NCBI GenBank assembly: GCA_963648435.1
Contig: CAVJDT010000008.1
Span: forward strand, 1 to 44,810
From: UMGS75 sp963648435
Lineage (GTDB): Bacteria > Bacillota_I > Bacilli_A > ML615J-28 > CAG-313
Reading direction: 5' to 3'
DNA: 44,810 nucleotides
In this document: piece by piece, positions 1 to 7,852 of the stretch
Position numbering within the stretch: the first letter of the stretch is position 1
Layout of the letters: every line of letters begins with the position of its first letter
Notes under the pieces: generated by a model
The model's input: only the letters and a program-made list of their open reading frames with translations
Told to the model about the DNA's origin: nothing
The model's database searches: none
Made by a program: the position numbers and the translations under genes

Positions 1-162
1 AATGTTATATTTTCAAAAATAGATGAAAAATTTAAAAACAAGTGGCAAACAAGGGTTGCCAAAATTGAAGTTACACGTCTTGGTAAAGTTCGTCGTGCTA
101 AACTTAACTATATCCGTGGATTATCTGCTAAGTCTGCAAGAATCAAAGAACGTCGTAATTAG
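1..162 (+). CDS. rplS: 50S ribosomal protein L19, C-terminal part (partial)
   Basis: The gene is cut by the window start and only the last 53 codons plus the TAG stop are visible. The end, with KIEVTRLGKVRRAKL followed by YIRGLSAKSARIKERRN, is the very conserved C-terminus of bacterial ribosomal protein L19, which sits at the 30S/50S interface. The reading frame is frame 1, ending at 162. The visible residues before KIEV do not show the expected F-P-x-H-S-P stretch that precedes this segment in L19, so the first ~20 codons may be divergent or carry an assembly fault at the contig edge. A hairpin with a T-run follows directly, so rplS ends its transcription unit here. Confidence 0.85.
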   Translation, partial: NVIFSKIDEKFKNKWQTRVAKIEVTRLGKVRRAKLNYIRGLSAKSARIKERRN

Positions 163-175
163 TTCAAAAAATGAG

Positions 176-206
176 AAACGAGATATTAATATTTCGTTTT
201 TTCTTT
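176..206 (+). terminator. Rho-independent terminator after rplS
   Basis: An imperfect hairpin pairs AAACGAGA (176-183) with TTTCGTTT (192-199), with one G-U pair, and runs into a T-rich tail. It separates rplS from the next promoter. Confidence 0.7.
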
Positions 207-232
207 TTCAAAATAAAATTAGACTTTATTAC

Positions 233-261
233 TTGATTAAATCTTCTATAAATGGTATAAT
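233..261 (+). promoter_or_regulatory. Sigma-A type promoter
   Basis: TTGATT (233-238), a 17-base spacer and TATAAT (256-261) with a TG one base upstream (extended -10). It places the transcription start downstream of an in-frame ATG at 262, which therefore cannot be the start codon of the next gene. Confidence 0.75.
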
Positions 262-288
262 ATGCATAGTAAGAGTGGAGGAATTGAA

Positions 289-2121
289 ATGGAACATAGC
301 AAAAAAAGAATCATTACCACAACCATTGTTGGTTTAATATTATTTGTGTTAGGTGTATCATTATTTATTGTTGGACTTTCCATTAAACGTCCAGTTATAA
401 CTTTTTATGATACAGATGGTAAAACAATTATTGGTACAGAAAAAGTAGCAATTGGTAAAAGTGGGGGAACAATGGTACCTAGAAAAGAATCAGAATTACC
501 AGGTTACTCATACACATTTGTTGGATGGCGTATTGAAGATGAAATAACAGGCACTTCTAAGGTTGTTAGAACTATTGAAGTAAAAGAAGATAAACCAATT
601 AAGGCTGTGGCAGTTTACAATCGAATTAATTTACCATATGAGATCAAATATAACTTAGATGGTGGTTACTTAGATTTAACTACAGCTCCGACAATATATA
701 ATGTTACTCAAACGGTAGAACTTCCTGTTCCAACTAAAAATGGTTATAAATTTGCGGGATGGTATAAAGATACAAATTATAAAAATAAATTAGATGTGAT
801 TAAACAAGGCACAACTGGCGAATTAAAATTAACCGCGAAATGGGAAGCTGAAGTATATACAATAACATATGATTTAAATGATGGAATTCAAGCTGAAAAT
901 CCATTAACTACATATACAATTTTAACATCTTCCAACCTTCCAGTTCCTCAAAAAGATGGATTCACCTTTGGTGGATGGGTCGATGAAGAAAATAATATTA
1001 TTGAAAAAATTACCCCAGGAATGACAGGCGCTTTAAATTTAAAAGCTCGTTGGGTTAATAAAATAAACTATAATTTAAATGGTGGATTAAATCAAAGTGA
1101 TGCACCTGATACATATGAATTAAATGTTAACACCATCCTTCCTACTCCAACTAAATACGGTTATATTTTCTTAGGCTGGTGTATGCAAGAAGATTTATCA
1201 GATGAACCAATTAAAGTATTAAATACGATAGTTTCTACAAGTGTTGAATTATATGCAAAATGGCAGCTTCCAACTGATGGTACTGTAGTAGTTGAAAATG
1301 GTATTAAATATATCTATTTTGGTAAATATCCACAAAGTGTTGTATATGATTATGCAACTATCCAAAAATTGGATCAACTTTGTCAAAATAATAAATGCAC
1401 TTTTGAAGGAGAAGATTATGTAAAAGTATTAGCCACTCCAACAATCGCTGATGTTTATAAATTTAATGGAAAAGTTGAATACCTTTTAGAAAACAAAATT
1501 CTTTCTTCAAACTTAGTTAGTAAGAAAAACTACTATTTTAAAGTACTACCAATTAAGTGGCGCGTTATCAGTGAAGAAAATGGTAAAGTTCAGTTATTAT
1601 CAGAATACGCATTAGCTGCTCAAACCTTTGGCTCAACTAATAATTATGATACATCAGTTGTTAGAAAATGGTTAAATGAAACATTCTATAATGAAGCATT
1701 TACAGAACTAGAAAAAGCGAAAGTTCAATTAACAGAAGTAGATAACTCTGATGCTTCAACTGCGAGTCGTACTGATAATCCATTTGCAAGTACTACAACA
1801 AAAGATTATGTTTATTTAATGTCATATAAAGAAGTTACAAAAGTACAAAATGGCTTTATAAGTTCATATGATGAATGTGACCATGCTAAATACTGCGAAG
1901 CAACCGAATATGCAAGAGCACTAGGTGCGAAGATAAACATGAATTCTAGTTACTTTGGTTATACTGATTGGATGTTACGTTCTCCATTTATTACTACAGA
2001 AAATAGTATATCTATTGTTCGTGGTATTGGTGAAAGTGAAGTTGTAGGCACTGTAGAAAGATGGTCAACATCAGATTCAGTATATGCGGTTAGACCAATG
2101 ATTACAATAGTATTACAATAG
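289..2121 (+). CDS. Membrane-anchored InlB B-repeat protein with DUF6273-like C-terminus
   Basis: This 610-residue protein starts at ATG 289, chosen because GGAGG (277-281) lies seven bases upstream and the promoter overlaps the in-frame ATG at 262. Residues ~8-31 form one hydrophobic segment with no cleavage site, so it is probably anchored by its N-terminus with the rest outside. Residues ~37-107 are a degenerate unit; about three Listeria-Bacteroides (InlB B) repeats follow (~119-325), each with a Y-N-L-D/N-x-G start, a G-Y-x-F-x-G-W core and an L-x-A-K/R-W end. The last ~270 residues, with YFGKYPQ, PIKWRVI, VRKWLNETF, WMLRSP and a final VRP, resemble the DUF6273 domain common in gut Firmicutes surface proteins. 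Its role is unknown, and adhesion or substrate binding are only guesses. It is a single-gene unit with its own promoter and terminator. Confidence 0.85.
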   Translation: MEHSKKRIITTTIVGLILFVLGVSLFIVGLSIKRPVITFYDTDGKTIIGTEKVAIGKSGGTMVPRKESELPGYSYTFVGWRIEDEITGTSKVVRTIEVKEDKPIKAVAVYNRINLPYEIKYNLDGGYLDLTTAPTIYNVTQTVELPVPTKNGYKFAGWYKDTNYKNKLDVIKQGTTGELKLTAKWEAEVYTITYDLNDGIQAENPLTTYTILTSSNLPVPQKDGFTFGGWVDEENNIIEKITPGMTGALNLKARWVNKINYNLNGGLNQSDAPDTYELNVNTILPTPTKYGYIFLGWCMQEDLSDEPIKVLNTIVSTSVELYAKWQLPTDGTVVVENGIKYIYFGKYPQSVVYDYATIQKLDQLCQNNKCTFEGEDYVKVLATPTIADVYKFNGKVEYLLENKILSSNLVSKKNYYFKVLPIKWRVISEENGKVQLLSEYALAAQTFGSTNNYDTSVVRKWLNETFYNEAFTELEKAKVQLTEVDNSDASTASRTDNPFASTTTKDYVYLMSYKEVTKVQNGFISSYDECDHAKYCEATEYARALGAKINMNSSYFGYTDWMLRSPFITTENSISIVRGIGESEVVGTVERWSTSDSVYAVRPMITIVLQ

Positions 2122-2150
2122 GTTATGTGTTTTCATATAACCTTTTTCTT
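2121..2150 (+). terminator. Rho-independent terminator
   Basis: GGTTATGTG (2121-2129) pairs with CATATAACC (2134-2142), followed by TTTTT. It overlaps the last base of the preceding stop codon and lies only 19 bases before the next start, so some read-through probably feeds the following gene. Confidence 0.8.
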
Positions 2151-2168
2151 AAAATGAAAGGTGATAAT

Positions 2169-2693
2169 ATGATCAATTTTAAAATACTAACAAACATTGA
2201 AGAAAATGATGACACTACGCTAAAATCAAAATTTTTTGGAAGTCCAGTATTTCCTAAAAATTTTTTAGATAGCAATAACCTAAATGATGATTTTTTCTTA
2301 TTACAGTTAAATCTAAAAGAAATTAGTATTTATCAGACTTTACTTCCCAAAGATGGTTATATATATATATTTCTTGAAATAGATACAAACCCAGTTACAC
2401 CAAAAGTCTTTTACACAAATGATGAAATAGAAGAAGAATATGAGAATATTAATGAAGATTTTAATATGGAAGATTCAACTTCAAAATTTATGGAATTTAC
2501 AAGCGAAGAAACTTGCAATGCCTTATTAACAAGTGAAGGAGAATATATATCACTACTAACTATTGATATAGAAAAAGTGCCAGAGGGTTTTCCAAACTTT
2601 AACTCTCCACATGGAAAAATAAAGTTTTTAATAAAAGAAGAAGACTTAAAAAATCAAAATTATAAAAACATTAAATTTTATCAAGAAAACTAA
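2169..2693 (+). CDS. YwqG/DUF1963-like protein
   Basis: A 174-residue acidic protein without signal peptide or membrane segment. The start at ATG 2169 is preceded by AAAGGTGAT (2157-2165), the extended anti-16S complement; an earlier in-frame ATG has no ribosome binding site and lies in the terminator tail. The pattern SKFFGSPVFPK, then FFLLQLNL about 20 residues on, then LPKDGYIYIFL matches the start of the YwqG/DUF1963 family (K-x-G-G-x-P-x-x-P, then L-x-Q-I-N, then a G-x-L-x-F-F strand). The family is of unknown function, often sits near polymorphic toxins or stress genes, and usually exceeds 200 residues, so this is a short member. Assignment is moderate and rests on motif order only. Confidence 0.6.
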   Translation: MINFKILTNIEENDDTTLKSKFFGSPVFPKNFLDSNNLNDDFFLLQLNLKEISIYQTLLPKDGYIYIFLEIDTNPVTPKVFYTNDEIEEEYENINEDFNMEDSTSKFMEFTSEETCNALLTSEGEYISLLTIDIEKVPEGFPNFNSPHGKIKFLIKEEDLKNQNYKNIKFYQEN

Positions 2694-2705
2694 ACATCAT
2701 ATTTA

Positions 2706-2734
2706 TTGACAATAAAAATAAAAAATGATATTAT
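2706..2734 (+). promoter_or_regulatory. Sigma-A type promoter driving the leader peptide and ATPase gene
   Basis: A consensus TTGACA (2706-2711), 17-base spacer and TATTAT (2729-2734). It is one of the strongest promoters in the window, with the only full TTGACA at correct spacing. It drives a leader with an attenuator, which fits a gene that is always initiated but conditionally completed. Confidence 0.8.
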
Positions 2735-2769
2735 GTTGATGTAGTAAATAAAGAAAGAAGGTGATTTTT

Positions 2770-2853
2770 ATGAATAAAGGAGTTTTATCTAGTGTATTTC
2801 ATAGAAACTATTGTTCATTAATTTCACCTAAAAAGTTACTTTGTAATTTTTAG
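2770..2853 (+). CDS. 27-codon leader peptide upstream of the PF09818 ATPase
   Basis: This short reading frame runs from ATG 2770 to TAG 2853. It has an excellent ribosome binding site, GAAGGTGA (2757-2764), at proper distance, which is unusual for a random 27-codon frame. The peptide begins MNKGVLSSVFHRNY and contains two cysteines and a basic K-K near its end; it has no signal or membrane pattern. Codons 4-6 lie inside the sequence GGAGTTTTA (2779-2787), which is the reverse complement of the left arm of the following terminator. This makes it a probable regulatory leader peptide rather than a functional protein, like those before inducible antibiotic-response genes in Firmicutes. Not found by any search; judged from sequence alone. 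Confidence 0.6.
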   Translation: MNKGVLSSVFHRNYCSLISPKKLLCNF

Positions 2854-2900
2854 TTTTCTATAATATATTAGTTCTAAAACTCCTATATTAGGAGTTTTTT
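2778..2900 (+). promoter_or_regulatory. Transcription attenuator: leader/antiterminator/terminator
   Basis: Three related segments are present: GGAGTTTTA within the leader peptide (2779-2787), its perfect complement TAAAACTCC (2875-2883) and a second GGAGTTTT (2891-2898) followed by a T-run. The 2876-2883/2891-2898 hairpin with the T-run is an intrinsic terminator. The 2778-2787/2875-2884 pairing is ten base pairs and would prevent it. The two states are mutually exclusive, and ribosome position on the leader peptide decides which first segment is free. The ATPase gene starts 36 bases after the T-run. Confidence 0.65.
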
Positions 2901-2935
2901 TCTTATACCAAAAAATAAATAAAAAGGAGACAAAA

Positions 2936-4657
2936 ATGGAATTATTTAGAAAACTATTAATGAGTATAAATGCTCAAAACAAGGTAAGATTAACTGATCT
3001 TTATGAAGACCGACTAACAAAAGAAAAAGAAGAAAATAGAAGAAGATTATTTGTTTATAAAAATCTTCAATTCTGTTTTTCAGGATCAAATTATAAATAT
3101 CCAGAAATTATGTATTTTCATATTGGCATTCCTCAAGAATTAATATATGATAATTGTAATCAAGAAACAATATTACCATTACAACATTATCTACTTAAAT
3201 ATTTAGGTAGACTCATAAATGATTATAACCATGAACATATGAATAAAAGTAAAAGTGATAGAGAAAGACCATATGTTGAAGCACAAGTACCTAGCGAAGT
3301 TATAATCAAAAGAAATGGCATATCGTATAATAATACAAAAAGGATGTTTGTTCTAAACATATATTTTAGATTTCCTTTAATTAATAATCATGCGATTATA
3401 TCTAAAAGTGCCTTTAATTTTATAAAAGATTTGCTTACTGTAGTTAATGATGAATGTATTATTTTTGATAAAAAATATGACATAAAGAAAGCCCTAGATA
3501 TATATAATAAAGAACAACAAATAAGAAACTATCTAGATAAATTTGGATATATTTCCTTTATCGGTGATGGTAGTATTCTCCCTAGAAAAAAAGGTACCAT
3601 AAACCCTAACTTAACTGCTATTCCATTTAAGGCACCAAAAGAAGATAAAGTTAAGATTACATTTAGTGATGGTACAACTATCAAAGGAATGGCAATTAAA
3701 AAAGGAATTAATATTATAACAGGTGGTGGATATTCCGGTAAAACAACCATTTTGGAAACTATTCAAAATGGAGTGTATGATCACGAAATTGGTGATGGTA
3801 GAGAGTTTTGTATAACTGATACAAAAACCACAAGAGTTTCTGCTGAAAATTCAAGATATATATCAAACGTAAACCTTGAAGTATTTTTCAAATATATAGG
3901 AACAAGTAGAAATGCTAAACATTTCTCAACAGATAGTGCTAGCGGTAGTGTTTCTCAAGCAACAAATATTATTGAAGCAATAAACGCAAATTGTAAAGTT
4001 CTTTTAATTGATGAAGATGATAGTGCTACTAACTTTATGATTAGAGATGACAATATGAGAAAGATAATTAAGAATGAACCAATTATTCCGTTTACAGACC
4101 GAATAGTTGATATCTATCAAAAACTAGGAATATCTATAATTTTGGTTATTGGTGGGTCAAGTGAATATATTAAATATTCTAATAACGTTTATTTAATGGA
4201 TAAATTTAAAATTAAAAATATTACTAAACAATGTGATGAATTAATTTTCAAAAATAATACCGGAAAAGAACAAACATTAAAAATTAAACATAGTAGAAAA
4301 ATGATTAAAAATACTAATTCACCAATTCTTTATTTTGAAGTAAATAAGAATGAAAATAACAAAACAGTTATCATAGGTGAGTATAAAGCCGATATAACGA
4401 ATCTTGTAACATTAATTTCCGATAATCAAATAAATTATCTTGCATATATTTTAAAAAAGATATTACAAAAAAATGAATGTTATGATAAAAATATATATCA
4501 AATGATCCCAAAATATTATGATAAAATACGGTATGTTGCCCTAAATGAGACTATCATAGAAGCAACTCAAATTACTAGTATATGGTTTGAAGAAATAAGA
4601 ATATATGATTTATTGTTTACCATAAACAGGTTGAGAGGACTAACGTTTAAAGATTAA
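2936..4657 (+). CDS. Predicted ATPase of the ABC class (PF09818 family)
   Basis: A 573-residue cytosolic protein, normal length for the PF09818 family. Visible features are the Walker A loop GGGYSGKTT (263-271), then DGREFCITD, then FSTDSASGSVSQATNIIEAI acting as the ABC-like signature, then Walker B VLLIDEDDSATNFMIRD, and ILVIGGSSEY toward the end of the nucleotide-binding core. This order is diagnostic of the family, whose function is unknown; the partner is often RNA- or translation-related by inference only. The start ATG 2936 follows AAAAGGAG. The gene sits alone behind its own consensus promoter, a leader peptide and an attenuator, so expression probably responds to translation status or a ribosome-acting compound. 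A weak hairpin (4687-4719) follows. Confidence 0.88.
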   Translation: MELFRKLLMSINAQNKVRLTDLYEDRLTKEKEENRRRLFVYKNLQFCFSGSNYKYPEIMYFHIGIPQELIYDNCNQETILPLQHYLLKYLGRLINDYNHEHMNKSKSDRERPYVEAQVPSEVIIKRNGISYNNTKRMFVLNIYFRFPLINNHAIISKSAFNFIKDLLTVVNDECIIFDKKYDIKKALDIYNKEQQIRNYLDKFGYISFIGDGSILPRKKGTINPNLTAIPFKAPKEDKVKITFSDGTTIKGMAIKKGINIITGGGYSGKTTILETIQNGVYDHEIGDGREFCITDTKTTRVSAENSRYISNVNLEVFFKYIGTSRNAKHFSTDSASGSVSQATNIIEAINANCKVLLIDEDDSATNFMIRDDNMRKIIKNEPIIPFTDRIVDIYQKLGISIILVIGGSSEYIKYSNNVYLMDKFKIKNITKQCDELIFKNNTGKEQTLKIKHSRKMIKNTNSPILYFEVNKNENNKTVIIGEYKADITNLVTLISDNQINYLAYILKKILQKNECYDKNIYQMIPKYYDKIRYVALNETIIEATQITSIWFEEIRIYDLLFTINRLRGLTFKD

Positions 4658-5070
4658 TTCAAAAAAATATTAAACAACTTATTATTAAACTTGTATTAGA
4701 TGTTTAATAAAACAAGTTTTAACTTTGTGAATGAAATATAAAAGTATATGTGATAATAGAAAGAGAAAACGATACAGAAAAAATTATAATGACGATCAAT
4801 GATAATAAACATTTAGAAAAAAAATAAATTTTCAAAAATAATAGTTTAACTATGATATGTATAAATAAAATATAATTCTACACATCATCGTTTGATTATA
4901 AACTACATATATGTGCAGTTTTTTAAATTTTAAGTGTAAAACTCTTATTTTTTGTCTTTTTAAAAATAAAATGATAAAATATTAAAAAATAAATATATAA
5001 TGCAATAAAATTCAATAATTTATTGTCTTATTAAGTGAAAGATATCTTTTAATGCAAGGAGGAGGATGAA
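4658..5070. other. AT-rich intergenic region of 413 bases
   Basis: No convincing gene lies here. It holds a hairpin AAACTTGT/ACAAGTTT (4687-4694/4712-4719) that may end the ATPase transcript. A second hairpin (about 4900-4921), with AAACT pairing AGTTT around an ACATATATGT core, is followed by a T-run and is terminator-like. A 23-codon frame at 4731-4802 has no ribosome binding site and is probably chance. The last ~120 bases carry the probable promoter of the sigma factor operon. Confidence 0.5.
4952..4980 (+). promoter_or_regulatory. Possible promoter of the ECF sigma operon
   Basis: TTGTCT (4952-4957), a 17-base spacer and TAAAAT (4975-4980), with TG one base upstream of the -10. The -35 is weak. 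ECF sigma genes often drive themselves from a different, ECF-type promoter; I could not recognise a clear AAC-type -35 here. Confidence 0.35.
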
Positions 5071-5607
5071 ATGACTCTTGAGCAAAAATTGAAGCATGCT
5101 TTAAAAACCAAAGATCATTCAAAAATTCATCTGGTTTTTGAAGAAATATATCATGAATATGGTAAGTTGGTTTATTTCATAATTATGCAATATGTTGAAA
5201 ATAATATGGATGTTGAGGATTTGACCCAAGATGTATTTTTAAATTTTTTTAATAATTTATTAAAAACTGAAATAAAAAATATTAAATACTATTTAGTCGT
5301 TTCTGCTAAAAATAAAGCAATTAATTTTATTAAATCACGATATAATAAAATTATTATAGACGAAGATATAGTACATGAGCAAGAAGAAAAAGAAAATAGT
5401 AATGAGAATTATTTTGCAATCATTTCAAATATGAAAAATTATTTAAATGATTATGAAATTGATATTGTTATTCAACGCGCTGTTTATGACTGTTCATTTA
5501 AAGATTTAGCAAATAAATATGAAAAATCAATAAATACAGTTATTTCTACTTACCATAGGGCAATTAAAAAATATTTAAAAGGAGCGAAGAAAAATGAAAA
5601 AAAATAA
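5071..5607 (+). CDS. ECF-type RNA polymerase sigma factor
   Basis: A 178-residue protein with the two-domain layout of extracytoplasmic-function sigma factors. Region 2 lies at ~15-95, with YGKLVYFIIMQYVENN and DVEDLTQDVFLNFF matching the region 2.1-2.2 core-binding helix. An acidic linker (~105-120) follows, then region 4 at ~125-175, with CSFKDLANKYEKSINTVIST as the helix-turn-helix that reads the -35. A very strong ribosome binding site, AAGGAGGAGG (5056-5065), precedes ATG 5071. The reading frame overlaps the next gene by 14 bases, which implies translational coupling with a membrane protein that probably acts as its anti-sigma factor. It would direct RNA polymerase to a small set of envelope-stress type promoters; the targets are unknown. 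Confidence 0.88.
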   Translation: MTLEQKLKHALKTKDHSKIHLVFEEIYHEYGKLVYFIIMQYVENNMDVEDLTQDVFLNFFNNLLKTEIKNIKYYLVVSAKNKAINFIKSRYNKIIIDEDIVHEQEEKENSNENYFAIISNMKNYLNDYEIDIVIQRAVYDCSFKDLANKYEKSINTVISTYHRAIKKYLKGAKKNEKK

Positions 5608-6748
5608 AAATTTTAAATTTTTTGAAAAAGACATTCCTTTTGAACCTAACTATAATATTATTAAAAATAAAATAGAAATGCAACAATATACAAATAATGA
5701 AACGTCAACAAGAAGAATTCAATTTAGATTTGTAGGATCTATAATTATATCAATATTGTGTGTTGCGGTAGTGTTGGGTATAGTTTATACATTTAGCGGA
5801 CCTAAAATTAAATATTTGGAACAAAGCAATGTTAAAATTTATAACCATGATAAAGAATTTGTTGATAACTTTGAACATGTTTTTATAGGTAAAGTTCAAG
5901 AAAAAGTTCAAACAAAACAATATGATGGAACAGGAATGGAGATACCATATACTTTTTTTAAAGTTGAGCAAATTTATATTTTAAAAGGAGAAAAAAATGT
6001 AAATAACCATTTAGTATGTTTTTTTGGTGGATATAAAAATTCAAAAAAAATAGAATTATTAAAGAATAATTCAGAAGTAATTGAAATAGAACAATATTAT
6101 TTATTTTTTGTAAATAGTAATAAAGATGATACATCAACTAGAATTGGTTTAAACGACTATATTATAAGTGATAATAACCAAAAAATTTTACTAGAAGACT
6201 ATAATGAAAATAAAGAAATTACTAATCAAAATCAAAAAACATTAACAATCGTGAACAGATATAAAAATATAATTGATAGAAAACTTGGTAATGAGATACT
6301 AGAAATTAAAGAGTATAATGACAAAAAAGAAATATATAACACATATACATATGTTTCAATCATTAGAATAAATAATTTTGTTCCAACTAATACCAAAGGA
6401 ATTGGCATTTATAGTGAAATTGTTTCTGCTTATTATAGTACTACGGTATTGATGAATTTCAAAAAAGAAGTAGGTGAAACAAAAAAGAATTTATATTGTT
6501 ATGGTACTAATTTTTGGAATAATGAAAATGAATATGCCCATTTTGTAGATCTCTTAGAAGAGGGAAGTGTGTACCTATTATTTGCGAATGAATGTTTAAG
6601 TAACGAAAATAATACTAGGGTTAACATTGGTGATTTGGTGGCTATGGAAAATTATCAATTAGTTAAATTAGAAGATTATCAAATCGAAAAAAGCTACGAG
6701 AAACAAAGCGATAGAATTAAAGAAATTATTAATGAATATATAGGTTAA
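5594..6748 (+). CDS. Single-pass membrane protein, probable anti-sigma partner
   Basis: 384 residues, starting inside the end of the sigma factor gene at ATG 5594 with AAAGGAG (5577-5583) upstream. Residues 1-45 are basic and cytosolic, residues ~46-68 form one membrane segment, and the remaining ~315 residues would be outside. This layout and the gene overlap are typical of membrane anti-sigma factors, with the short N-terminus holding the sigma factor. I see no zinc-type H-x3-C-x2-C motif. The outer part looks like two copies of one domain, ~75-200 and ~235-375. Both carry a pattern of F/Y-x-x-I/V-F-x-G/R-x-V, a middle Y-x-L-F-F/A strand pair, an N-x-G-L/D-x-Y/V turn and an L-L/K-E-D-Y end. 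Function of the domain is unknown; the anti-sigma role is inferred from context. Confidence 0.7.
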   Translation: MKKNKNFKFFEKDIPFEPNYNIIKNKIEMQQYTNNETSTRRIQFRFVGSIIISILCVAVVLGIVYTFSGPKIKYLEQSNVKIYNHDKEFVDNFEHVFIGKVQEKVQTKQYDGTGMEIPYTFFKVEQIYILKGEKNVNNHLVCFFGGYKNSKKIELLKNNSEVIEIEQYYLFFVNSNKDDTSTRIGLNDYIISDNNQKILLEDYNENKEITNQNQKTLTIVNRYKNIIDRKLGNEILEIKEYNDKKEIYNTYTYVSIIRINNFVPTNTKGIGIYSEIVSAYYSTTVLMNFKKEVGETKKNLYCYGTNFWNNENEYAHFVDLLEEGSVYLLFANECLSNENNTRVNIGDLVAMENYQLVKLEDYQIEKSYEKQSDRIKEIINEYIG

Positions 6749-6952
6749 GGAAAAACTAAAAATAGAAAGATGACGATAATTGTATGCTGAACTTTTTAAT
6801 TAAAAATAACATTAATATAACTAAGAAGAATTATCTAATTAAAATACAAAATATTAAAGAATATGTATATAGTTTTAAATAAAATAATCCATATAGATAT
6901 TACAAGTATAGATGCATAGGGGATAACTAATATATATAAAAGTACTTAATGA

Positions 6953-6981
6953 TTGCTATTTAATTAATTCTATGATATACT
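6953..6981 (+). promoter_or_regulatory. Sigma-A type promoter of the lipoprotein-like gene
   Basis: TTGCTA (6953-6958), 17-base spacer, TATACT (6976-6981) with TG one base upstream of the -10. It lies immediately before the perfect hairpin at 6986-7005, so that hairpin would form the 5' end of the transcript. Confidence 0.7.
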
Positions 6982-6985
6982 ACTA

Positions 6986-7094
6986 GTGTGGTAGATTTAC
7001 CACACCCTTGATAGTTTTCAATTAAATTACCTAAGGGATGAAAATAATTATGAAATATACTCTCTTTAGGTAGAAAACTAAAAGGGAGTTTTTT
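6986..7094 (+). promoter_or_regulatory. Attenuator with mutually exclusive hairpins and a mini-ORF
   Basis: A perfect hairpin, GTGTGGTA (6986-6993) with TACCACAC (6998-7005), opens the leader. TAGTTTTC (7012-7019) and TACCTAA (7028-7034) then pair with TTAGGTAGAAAACTA (7066-7080) as an antiterminator. Alternatively ACTCTCTTT (7059-7067) pairs with AAAGGGAGT (7081-7089), nine pairs with one G-U, followed by six T, as a terminator. The two share bases 7066-7067 and the terminator loop, so they exclude each other. A mini-ORF ends in the shared segment: ATG 7038 or ATG 7050 (reading MKYTLFR) to TAG 7073, with AAGGG at 7033-7037. The ligand or signal is unknown and no known riboswitch class was recognised. 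Confidence 0.65.
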
Positions 7095-7125
7095 GCGTAT
7101 AATATTAGAGAAAAGGAGGTATCAT

Positions 7126-7689
7126 ATGATTTGCAAAATTCGAAAAATATTTTTAGTATTTGGTGTGATTATCTTTACTTCTTGTTTTAATGGATGTGTT
7201 GTTGACGGTGGAAATGATTGCGTATCATCACATCTACATATGGATATTTTTTATAATAAAGCGAATGATAGAATTGTTGATAATAAAGTTACAATAGGTA
7301 TGGGAAATAGTATTTATGATCCAGATGGTAATGCGGTGGCTGTTCTTGATGATTACTACCAAGGATTTATAAACATATGTATAAGTGTTTTTGTTGATAA
7401 TGATAATACTCCTATAGATAAAATTGAAATTCAAAATAGTGAATTCTTCAGTTTTGAATATTCTTTAAAATCTAAATATAGAGAAAGTATAGATGATTAT
7501 AGAAAAACATGGGAATTTAATATAACTGACTACGATATAAAAGAATATATTAAATTTGTAATATCATATGATTGGAAGACTGGTCAATCAATTATGAATA
7601 CTTCAAAAATAACTACTATATATGGACAATTCATTGATGATGAGTTTATTGTAAAAAAAGATATCTTTTATGTTAAATACACCAAATAG
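7126..7689 (+). CDS. Small secreted or lipoprotein-like protein of unknown function
   Basis: 187 residues. The start is ATG 7126 because a full AAGGAGG (7113-7119) lies six bases upstream. The N-terminus is basic, then hydrophobic (~6-18), then reads IIFTSCFNGC. Either cysteine could be a lipidation site, though neither fits the usual L-x-G/A-C lipobox well. The mature part is acidic and rich in aromatic residues and looks like a beta-strand domain; I do not recognise it. It is preceded by its own promoter and a structured attenuator, so expression looks conditionally controlled. It follows the sigma factor/membrane protein pair and could belong to the same envelope response, but nothing in the sequence proves that. 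Confidence 0.6.
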   Translation: MICKIRKIFLVFGVIIFTSCFNGCVVDGGNDCVSSHLHMDIFYNKANDRIVDNKVTIGMGNSIYDPDGNAVAVLDDYYQGFINICISVFVDNDNTPIDKIEIQNSEFFSFEYSLKSKYRESIDDYRKTWEFNITDYDIKEYIKFVISYDWKTGQSIMNTSKITTIYGQFIDDEFIVKKDIFYVKYTK

Positions 7690-7852
7690 TTAATTAAATT
7701 TTTCTATACCACTTTATGTGGCTGAATTTGTAATTAGGCACTTCACGAATATTTAATAAAAGAGTTTAAAAAAATAATCGTAATATATAATAAAAACTAG
7801 ATAATAAGCAAAAAAAATAAACATTTGATTTTATTAATTTGTTTAAATGATG

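Larger units (their letters stand above)
6749..7125. other. Intergenic region of 377 bases with promoter and structured leader
   Basis: The first ~200 bases (6749-6950) are very AT-rich and show no gene or clear structure. The second half carries a promoter (6953-6981) and a structured leader with a short reading frame and competing hairpins (6986-7094), annotated separately, that ends just before the next ribosome binding site. Confidence 0.6.

Noticed and set aside
262..288. Upstream in-frame ATG as start of the InlB-repeat gene
   Set aside because: It directly follows the -10 box (256-261), so it would lie at or before the transcription start. The GGAGG at 277-281 serves the ATG at 289.
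3529..3750. Reverse-strand reading frames inside coding regions
   Set aside because: This and all similar reverse frames in the window lie opposite well-supported genes and lack ribosome binding sites and recognisable domains.
4731..4802. 23-codon reading frame in the gap before the sigma factor
   Set aside because: It has no ribosome binding site or promoter at the right place and no recognisable content.
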